Shown here in pieces: positions 44,738 to 50,185 of a DNA stretch of 50,185 nt (positions within the stretch are counted from its first letter, which is position 1; each line of letters opens with the position of its first letter). The notes below the pieces were generated by a model. The model saw only the letters and a program-made list of their open reading frames with translations. It was not told the DNA's origin and ran no database searches. Position numbers and translations under genes: made by a program. This DNA comes from Micromonospora sp. ATA32 (GTDB lineage Bacteria; Actinomycetota; Actinomycetes; Mycobacteriales; Micromonosporaceae): positions 1 to 50,185 of the forward strand of contig JAEVHO010000003.1 in NCBI GenBank assembly GCA_016802835.1, written 5' to 3'.

Positions 44738-45766
44738 GCCGGGCGGACCTCCAGGACGGTGAGAGTGGCCGTGGGCCGCACGTCGGCCAGCCGCAGCCCC
44801 GCCGCCCGGCAGAGCCGCTCCGTCTCCTCCGCGGTGCGGTGCCGCCCGCCGGTCAGCACCAGGGTGTGCACGTCGAAGAGCTTGGCGACGTCGTACGTGT
44901 CGCCGGTCGGCAGCACCGCCTCCAGCAGCAGCGCCCGGCCGTGCGCTGGCATCGCCGCCCGCACGCGTTGCAACACAGTCGTCGCCTGCGCGTCGGTGAA
45001 GCCGGGCAGCACGGTCTTGAGCAGGTAGGCGTCGGCTCCGGCCGGGACGCCGTCGAAGAAGCTGCCGGGCGTCACCGTGCACCGGTCCCGCACGCCCGCG
45101 GCGGTCAGCACCTGCTCGGCGCCGGGCACCACGTGCGGCAGGTCGAACAGCGTGCCGCGCAGGCTCCGGAACCGGCTCAGCATGCCGGCCAGGAAGCCGC
45201 CGTTGCCACCCCCGACGTCGACCAGGTGCGCCAGTTCTCCCCACGGGTACGCGGGCAGCACCGTCCGCAGATGCAGCCGGTTGATGCTGTGCATCCAGCG
45301 GTCGACCCGGACGCTCTCGTCCAGGTGCGCCGCCAGGAAGCTCCAGTAGTCGGTGCCGTGCACCCGGTCGAAGGCGGGACCGCCGGTGCGGACGCTGTGC
45401 GGCAGGGCGGTCCACGCCTGCAGGTCGGAGGCGAGCAGGGTGAAGACGTCGCGCAGCGACAGCGGATGATCCGAGCGCAGCGGCTGTGCCAGCGCGGTCA
45501 GCCCGAACGTGCCCGGCTCCACCTCGGTGAAGATGCCCTTGGCGGCCAGCGCACGCAGCAGCCGGGCGAGCCGTGGCGGGGTCCGCGCCGACCGTGCCGG
45601 CCAGGTCCTCCACCGGCTCGGGGCCGTCCGCCAGGAGGTCGGCGATGCCGAGATCGCAGATCGCGCGCAACGTCAGCGGGATGATGAAGTCGCCGAGTTC
45701 GGCCAGCCGCATCACCGACGGCAGGTCCATCGGCAGACGACGGCGTTCGGCACGCTGGTCAGTCAT
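44734..45766 (-). CDS. SAM-dependent O-methyltransferase (second copy), apparent frameshift
   Basis: About 343 aa, paralogue of the enzyme at 25322: the same opening (LAELGDFIIPLTLRAICDLGIADLL), the same SAM motif (VDVGGGNGGFLAGML) and FDLPHVV. The N-terminal part to GADPAT and the rest from LARLLRALAAKGIFTEV lie in different frames, with an extra base (or two missing) near 45571. The ATG at 45766 overlaps the stop of the diiron gene by 8 bp, so the two are coupled. It probably methylates a phenol or enol of the product; two paralogues suggest two methylation sites. Confidence 0.86.
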
Positions 45767-46715
45767 GGGTCGCGCCCTCCGTGAATCGGATCAGGTCGAG
45801 GCTTGCCAGGCCGGCGCGGACCCGCGGGGTCATCAGTCCGATCTGGCCCAGGGCGTGGCCGACCCGGGAGAAAATCGCCTGCCGGTACGCGACCATCAGC
45901 TCGTTGCGCGCGGCGAAGTCGCTGCCCTCGCGCAGTGGCACCTCGAGGCGGTCCCAGATGTCGCTCAGCAGGAACCGCCGGCGGATCAGCGCCGCGGACT
46001 CCAAGACCAGGTCCTCGCGTTCCGCGCGCTCGGCTGCGGTCATCCGGTCGTACAGCCCGCTCAGCGACATCACACCGAAGGACACGTGCCGAGCCTCGTC
46101 GCGGGCCACCAGCGTGGTGATCTGCTTGATCAGATCGTCGTGGAAGGTGCTTCCGGCCAGCCGGAACGCGGCCATCGCCAGCGCCTCCACCATGATCTGC
46201 ATGCCGAGAGCGACCACGTCCCAGCGACTGTCGGCGAGGATGTCGGTGAGCATGAGCAGCAGCGGCTCGGACACCGGGTACGGATACGCGATGTTGCACC
46301 GCAGATAGCGGGAGAACACCTCGACGTGGCGCGCCTCGTCCACCGCCTGCGTGGTCGCGTAGAACTTGCTCTCCAGGTCCGGCATCACCTCGACCAAGCG
46401 GCTCGCCACCACCATCGCGGCCTGTTCGCCGTGCAGGAACTGGCTGACCATCCAGGCCTGCAGCTCCCACCGGAACGCGTCCCAGGCAGGGCGGCCACGA
46501 CGGGCGAGCGGCGAGGCGGCGAAGGCGGTCATCGCGAACGCCGAGTCGTCCGGCAGCGGTGCCCCGAACCTGACCGGCAGGCGCCAGTCGACGTCGTCCA
46601 CATGCCACTGCATCTGCTTGGCGCGCTGGTAGAGCGCGCCGGTACGGGAGCCGGTCGGCTCGTAGTCCCAGGTGAGCTGCGCTTGCACCGAGGACCGCAC
46701 GATCAGCTCTCCCAT
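45759..46715 (-). CDS. Ferritin-like diiron oxygenase/oxidase
   Basis: 318 aa helical protein with two sets of carboxylate/His iron ligands: HGEQAAM then DEARHVEVF, and VEALAMAA then DEARHVSFG, that is two E...ExxH pairs typical of ferritin-like diiron oxygenases. Related enzymes include AurF-type N-oxygenases and other four-helix-bundle oxidases; which reaction applies here is unknown. N-oxidation or C-H hydroxylation of a pathway intermediate is plausible. I chose the ATG at 46715; it lacks a ribosome site and TACTGT, 8 nt upstream, could be a -10 box of a leaderless promoter. Confidence 0.85.
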   Translation of the reverse strand: MGELIVRSSVQAQLTWDYEPTGSRTGALYQRAKQMQWHVDDVDWRLPVRFGAPLPDDSAFAMTAFAASPLARRGRPAWDAFRWELQAWMVSQFLHGEQAAMVVASRLVEVMPDLESKFYATTQAVDEARHVEVFSRYLRCNIAYPYPVSEPLLLMLTDILADSRWDVVALGMQIMVEALAMAAFRLAGSTFHDDLIKQITTLVARDEARHVSFGVMSLSGLYDRMTAAERAEREDLVLESAALIRRRFLLSDIWDRLEVPLREGSDFAARNELMVAYRQAIFSRVGHALGQIGLMTPRVRAGLASLDLIRFTEGATHD

Positions 46716-46716
46716 A

Positions 46717-46761
46717 CTCGTAGACAGTAGTAGCCAAAGCTCGTGAAGACTATCCTCGTGT
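46717..46761. promoter_or_regulatory. Divergent promoter with three CTCGT elements
   Basis: CTCGTAG, CTCGTGA and CTCGTGT start at 46717, 46740 and 46755 in the 47-bp gap between the diiron gene and the condensation gene. The spacing (23 and 15 bp) is less regular than elsewhere. Candidate -10 boxes are TATCCT at 46751-46756 (rightward) and TACTGT on the minus strand (leftward), both placing transcription start at or near the start codon. Confidence 0.45.
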
Positions 46762-46762
46762 T

Positions 46763-48038
46763 GTGGATACCACGGAAACACGAGCGTCGGTCTCCCAGCG
46801 ACTGCTGTGGATGATCAAACATTATCGCGAGGACTTCGGAGCGCTGAACTGCCCGCTCGTCTGCCGGATCACCGGCCCGCTGGACACTGCGGCCCTGCAC
46901 ACGGCGCTCACCGGGCTCGGCGCGCGGCACGAGGCGCTGCGGACCACGTTCCACGGCCGCGGTGCCCGCCTGGTGCAGCGTATCCACCCGAACGACGCGC
47001 CGAACGTGACCTGGCAGGACGTGACCTGCGCGCAGGCGGCGACCGAGGCGCTCACCGCCGAGCTGCGCACCCGCATCGACCCGCAGCGGTGGCCGTCGCG
47101 GATCAGCGTGTGGTGCTGGAGCCCGGTCGATCACCTGCTCTGCCTCAACCTGCACCACCTGGTCACCGATGCCTGGTCCACCGGCATCCTGCTGCGTGAC
47201 CTGGTCGCGCTCTACGACCAGGCGACCGGCGGGCGGGCCACGCTGCCCCCCACCGGGTTGGTCTGCGGCACGCTTCGCCCAGGCCCAGCAGGAGATGCTC
47301 GGCACGGATCGGCTCGGGCGCCATCAGCAGTACTGGCGGCGTCAGCTCGCCGGGACGCACGTCCCTCGCCTGGCGGGGTTGGGCATCACCGCGGGCGCCA
47401 GCCGGTCGATCGCCGCCGACATGCCTGCCAGCACCGTGGCGGGGTTGCGCGAGCTGGCCCGGCGCGACCGGACCACGTTGTTCGCGGTGCTGCTCGCGCT
47501 CTTCCACGCCCAGCTGCACGGGGCGACCGGTCAAGACGACCTGGCGGTCGCCTCCATGTTCGCCAACCGCAACCGCCCGGAACTGCGCGAGACCGTGGGT
47601 CTGCTGGCCGGCATGGTGCTGCTGCGCGCGCGTCCCGGGCACGCGGCGCGGTTCACCGATCTGGCCCGCGAGGTGCACGGCGCCGTGATCGGCGCGGTCG
47701 CCTACCAGGACCTGCCCTTCCAGCTGCTGCCCGCCGACGTGGTGGACACCGGGGGTGGGCGTGCCGACGACGTGATGTTCAACGTGATGGCCCCGGTGCG
47801 GCACGAGCTGAGCGCGGGCGGAGCCCAGTTCGAACTGGTGGTGCCCACCGAGATCGGCAGCCGGTTCCCGTTCGAGTTGGCCCTCGCACCGGTCGGTGAG
47901 CACCGTATACGGGCCGTGCTGTTCCAGGCCGGCGACGGCACGGCGGCGGACGAATTCCTGGCCGGATACGTCGAGCTGGCCGCAGCCGTGGCGATCGAAC
48001 CCGACCTCCGGCTGGGCCGGGTCACCCGCGCCTATTGA
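46763..48038 (+). CDS. Free-standing condensation-domain protein (second copy), apparent frameshift
   Basis: About 425 aa NRPS condensation domain standing alone, with the catalytic motif NLHHLVTDAWS. Similarity runs to RATLPP in one frame and continues (GWSAARFAQAQQEM, then YWRRQLAG and VASMFANRNRPE) in another; the break fits a run of six Cs at 47246-47251. It starts at the GTG at 46763, with no ribosome site. It is a paralogue of the protein at 21466. Two free-standing condensation proteins plus stand-alone carriers imply amide or ester bonds formed outside the multimodular line. Confidence 0.87.
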
Positions 48039-48075
48039 CAAGTTCCACAACCGCCTGCCAACCTCTGACCACATA

Positions 48076-48097
48076 CTCGCAAACACTCGCATATAGC
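48076..48097 (+). promoter_or_regulatory. Tandem CTYGYRT elements before the SsuD-like gene
   Basis: CTCGCAAACA at 48076 and CTCGCATATA at 48086 are exactly 10 bp apart, within the 99-bp gap after the condensation gene. TATAGC overlapping the second copy could be a -10 box. The gene start at 48138 has its own ribosome site. Confidence 0.6.
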
Positions 48098-48137
48098 AGG
48101 TAAGCGAAGTGCCGGGTGCTTGCGGAAGGGACCATTG

Positions 48138-49235
48138 ATGGCACTTCGACTGCACTGGTTTCTGCCGCTGCACGGCGACGGCCGGGAGGTGGCCAGGAGC
48201 GCCGTGGACGGCCCCACGGCGAACATCAGGCGGGATCCCGACCTGTCGTACGTGAGCCAGGTGGCGCAGGCCGCCGACGGGCTGGGCTTCGCCGGTGCGC
48301 TGGTGCCGACCGGGCTGTTCTGCGAGGACCCGTGGCTGATGTCGGCGGCGCTCGCGCAGCAGACACGCGACCTGAACTTCATGATCGCGTGTCGGCCGAA
48401 CACCACCGGGCCGGTTGCCACCGCGCAGGCCGCCGCGACGTTCCAACGGCTGTCCGGCGGGCGGCTGATGCTCAACGTGGTCACCGGAGGCGACCGCGAC
48501 GAGCAGCGCCGCTACGGCGACTTCCTGGACCACGACCGGCGCTACGAGCGTACGGCGGAGTTCCTGGACGTCTTCCGGCGCAGCTGGGCCGGCCAGCCGT
48601 TCGACTTCGAGGGCTCCCACTACCGGATCCGCAAGGGTCTGCTGACCCGGCCGTATCCACGGCCCCCGACGATCCTGCTGGGTGGGTCGTCATCGGGGGC
48701 TCAGCGGGTGGCGGCGGAGCACGCCGACGTGTACCTGGCGTGGGGCGAGACACCGCAGGGCCTGGCCGAGCTCACCAAGACCGTGGGCGCACTGGCCGAC
48801 GCGCGGGGGCGCAGCATCGAGTTCGGCACCCGGTTCCACGTGGTCAGCCGGGACACCTCGGCCGAGGCGTGGGCCGTCACGGAGCGTCTGCTCGATGGCA
48901 TGGACCCGGTCCGGATCGCGGACGCGCAGCGACGGTTCGCTCGCAGCGAGTCCGAGGGACAACGCCGGATGGGCGCCCTGCACGGCGGGCGGGCCGGCGG
49001 CCTCGAGGTGCACCCGAACGTCTGGGCCGGATACGCACTGGTGCGGCCAGGTGCGGGTGCCGCTCTGGTGGGCAGCCACGAGGAGGTGGCCGAACGGATC
49101 GCGGAGTACCACGCACTCGGGCTGAACCACCTGATCCTGTCCGGGCAGCCGCATCTGGAGGAGGCGTACACCTTCGCCGAGGGCGTGCTGCCGCTGCTGC
49201 GCCGCCGTGGTCTGCTCTCCGGGGAGGCGGCATGA
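48138..49235 (+). CDS. LLM-class flavin-dependent monooxygenase (SsuD-like)
   Basis: 365 aa FMNH2-dependent monooxygenase of the luciferase-like fold. The stretches RPNTTGPVATAQAAATF, GRLMLNVVTGGD, FLDHDRRYERTAEFLDVFRR and the later LLGGSSSGAQRVA match alkanesulfonate monooxygenase (SsuD) closely in order and spacing. In sulfur assimilation such enzymes release sulfite from sulfonates; in a biosynthetic cluster the same chemistry could oxidise a C-S, C-H or carbonyl carbon. The ATG at 48138 follows GGAAGGG. It is coupled by ATGA overlap to its likely flavin reductase. Confidence 0.9.
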   Translation: MALRLHWFLPLHGDGREVARSAVDGPTANIRRDPDLSYVSQVAQAADGLGFAGALVPTGLFCEDPWLMSAALAQQTRDLNFMIACRPNTTGPVATAQAAATFQRLSGGRLMLNVVTGGDRDEQRRYGDFLDHDRRYERTAEFLDVFRRSWAGQPFDFEGSHYRIRKGLLTRPYPRPPTILLGGSSSGAQRVAAEHADVYLAWGETPQGLAELTKTVGALADARGRSIEFGTRFHVVSRDTSAEAWAVTERLLDGMDPVRIADAQRRFARSESEGQRRMGALHGGRAGGLEVHPNVWAGYALVRPGAGAALVGSHEEVAERIAEYHALGLNHLILSGQPHLEEAYTFAEGVLPLLRRRGLLSGEAA

Positions 49236-49816
49236 CGGCGAGCGTCGCCCCGGTGCCGGTCACCGTGCTCGTCGGCAGTCCACGCAAGGGATCGCGCACC
49301 CAGAGCGTGGCCGAACGGGTGGGCAAGGAACTCGGCGTACTGCTGGCGGCCGAGGGGGTCGAGACGGCCGAGCCGGAGATCGTCGACCTGGCCGAAATCG
49401 GCGCCCTGCTGCCGCTGCGGGCCAGCCGGAACGTCCCGCTCGGACCACAGGTTCAGGCGGCGCTGGACCTGGTCCGGCGACCCGGCGTCCTGACCGTGGT
49501 GAGCCCGACCTACAAGGGCACGTACACCGGGATGCTGAAGCTCTTCCTCGACATGCTGCCGATCGACGGCGTGAGCGGTTGCGTGGGCGTCGCGGCGATG
49601 ACCGCGGGCTGGTCCAAGCATCGCGGGGCCGGGGACCAGTTCCTGCGGCCGCTGCTGATAGAGCTGGGGGCCACCGTGCCGGTCCCGGCCCTGTCCATCC
49701 TGGAGAGCGAGTTCGATGATCTCGCCTCCGTCATCGACGGCTGGGGTAGCCGCCACGCGCCCGCGCTGGGCGCGGTGGTGACCCGTATGCACCGTCGTCT
49801 CGCCGCGATCCGCTGA
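49232..49816 (+). CDS. NAD(P)H-dependent FMN reductase (SsuE-like)
   Basis: 194 aa flavodoxin-fold reductase that would deliver FMNH2 to the preceding monooxygenase. It shows the N-terminal phosphate loop VLVGSPRKGSRTQS and the isoalloxazine-contact segment SPTYKGTYTGMLKLFLDMLP (20 residues), both characteristic of SsuE-type reductases. The start overlaps the monooxygenase stop (ATGA), which supports a two-component pair. Its only other possible role would be supplying reduced flavin to another oxygenase in the cluster. Confidence 0.92.
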   Translation: MTASVAPVPVTVLVGSPRKGSRTQSVAERVGKELGVLLAAEGVETAEPEIVDLAEIGALLPLRASRNVPLGPQVQAALDLVRRPGVLTVVSPTYKGTYTGMLKLFLDMLPIDGVSGCVGVAAMTAGWSKHRGAGDQFLRPLLIELGATVPVPALSILESEFDDLASVIDGWGSRHAPALGAVVTRMHRRLAAIR

Positions 49817-49855
49817 CATCCCGAACTCAGGACACCCGACCCGAGGAGACCCGTC

Positions 49856-50140
49856 ATGTCCGAACAGACCGTTCCCGCCCGCACCGAGGAACAGATCCGC
49901 GCCACGGTGGCGACCGTGATCGTCGACCTTGCACCCGACCAGGGCGTCGACGTCACGCCGAGCACGAATCTGGTGAAGGATCTCGGCTATCACTCGCTGG
50001 CGCTGATGGAGGTGGCGTTCGCGATCGAGGACGAGTTCGACCTCGACCCGATCGACGAGGACACCGCCCGCAAGATCAGCACTGTCGGCGCGGTGCAGGA
50101 CCTGGTGGTGCAACGCCTCAACGAACGCGACGGCAAGTAG
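49856..50140 (+). CDS. Acyl carrier protein with HSL instead of DSL motif
   Basis: 94 aa acyl carrier protein. The phosphopantetheine Ser is Ser47 in DLGYHSLALMEVAFAIEDEF. The Asp that almost always precedes this Ser is His here. The acidic helix II/III pattern (FDLDPIDEDTARKISTVGAVQDLV) is otherwise normal. CGAGGAGA supplies a ribosome site before the ATG at 49856, 39 bp after the reductase stop. It may carry the substrate of the SsuD-like monooxygenase or of a free-standing condensation protein. It is the last gene before the closing hairpin. Confidence 0.9.
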   Translation: MSEQTVPARTEEQIRATVATVIVDLAPDQGVDVTPSTNLVKDLGYHSLALMEVAFAIEDEFDLDPIDEDTARKISTVGAVQDLVVQRLNERDGK

Positions 50141-50160
50141 CCGGCGCGGCGGACGGCGAC

Positions 50161-50185
50161 GGGCGGGGGCCGGCGGCTCCCGCCC
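50161..50185. terminator. Strong hairpin after the last ACP gene
   Basis: GGGCGGGGGCC, a 3-base loop, and GGCTCCCGCCC form an 11-bp stem with one G-T pair, ending exactly at the window edge. It starts 20 bp after the ACP stop. Confidence 0.65.

Noticed and set aside
30762..47500. Treating the NRPS, P450, VOC and methyltransferase genes as degraded pseudogenes because of the frame breaks
   Set aside because: All catalytic motifs on both sides of each break are intact and the gene overlaps are preserved, so assembly indels are more likely than decay.
4200..48097. Assigning the shared element firmly to a SARP regulator
   Set aside because: SARP sites usually repeat at 11 bp; here the period is 10 bp, some copies are inverted, and no SARP gene is in view. 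Kept as an unassigned operator.

Overview
This is a high-GC window with dense, often overlapping genes and frequent GTG starts, typical of an actinomycete. The gene set suggests a Micromonospora/Actinoplanes/Streptomyces-type genome, but no housekeeping or rRNA marker fixes the genus. Nearly all of it reads as one secondary-metabolite gene cluster. I see no tRNA, rRNA, CRISPR array, insertion sequence or phage gene, and no recognisable regulator or transporter.

Layout. (1) 1-4168, leftward: a highly reducing type II polyketide synthase set (KR, two hotdog dehydratase subunits, ACP, KS, and a chain length factor cut by the window edge). (2) 4286-6782, leftward: a CoA transferase, a thiolase and a 3Fe-4S ferredoxin. 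(3) 6921-13081, rightward: an aryl-acid AMP ligase, two amino-acid-oxidase-like flavoproteins, a VOC protein and a P450. (4) A metallo-beta-lactamase-fold hydrolase (leftward), then a stand-alone carrier protein and a four-domain NRPS (Cy-A-T-TE) running right to 18663. (5) 18716-21466: an acyl-CoA-dehydrogenase-like flavoprotein, a VOC protein and a free-standing condensation protein. (6) 21568-27932, rightward: P450, a pair of acyl-CoA dehydrogenases, an MmcQ/YjbR protein, an O-methyltransferase and a fatty acyl-AMP ligase. (7) 27877-42230, leftward: a type II thioesterase, a PchG-like thiazolinyl imine reductase, a saccharopine-dehydrogenase-like reductase and two NRPSs (TubC-Cy-A/MT-T-TE-like, and ArCP-Cy-A-T-Cy-A-T). 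(8) 42353-50140: Sfp-type phosphopantetheinyl transferase, VOC, P450, O-methyltransferase, ferritin-like diiron oxygenase, second free-standing condensation protein, SsuD/SsuE-like flavin monooxygenase pair and a last ACP, closed by a strong hairpin.

How the parts may work together (inference). The aryl-AMP ligase would load an acid onto the N-terminal carrier of the large NRPS. Four heterocyclization modules on three proteins would then build Cys-derived thiazoline-type rings, one with an embedded methyltransferase. A PchG-like enzyme would reduce one ring, giving a pyochelin/yersiniabactin/thiazostatin-like backbone. The type II PKS would make a polyene acyl chain. The FAAL, stand-alone carriers and free condensation proteins offer a route for joining acyl and peptide parts. 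Three P450s, a diiron protein, flavoproteins and two O-methyltransferases would tailor it. The pairing of a polyene-type type II PKS with a multi-thiazoline NRPS is the most unusual aspect.

Regulation. Almost every promoter-bearing gap holds copies of a short CTYGYRT element, often in tandem at exactly 10 or 20 bp, suggesting one cluster-specific regulator encoded outside the window. Several genes next to these sites look leaderless.

Sequence quality. At least eleven apparent single-base frame breaks occur, ten of them between 26 and 47.5 kb. In each the conserved protein resumes in another frame, so indel errors in the assembly are the likeliest cause. I annotate these genes across the break.
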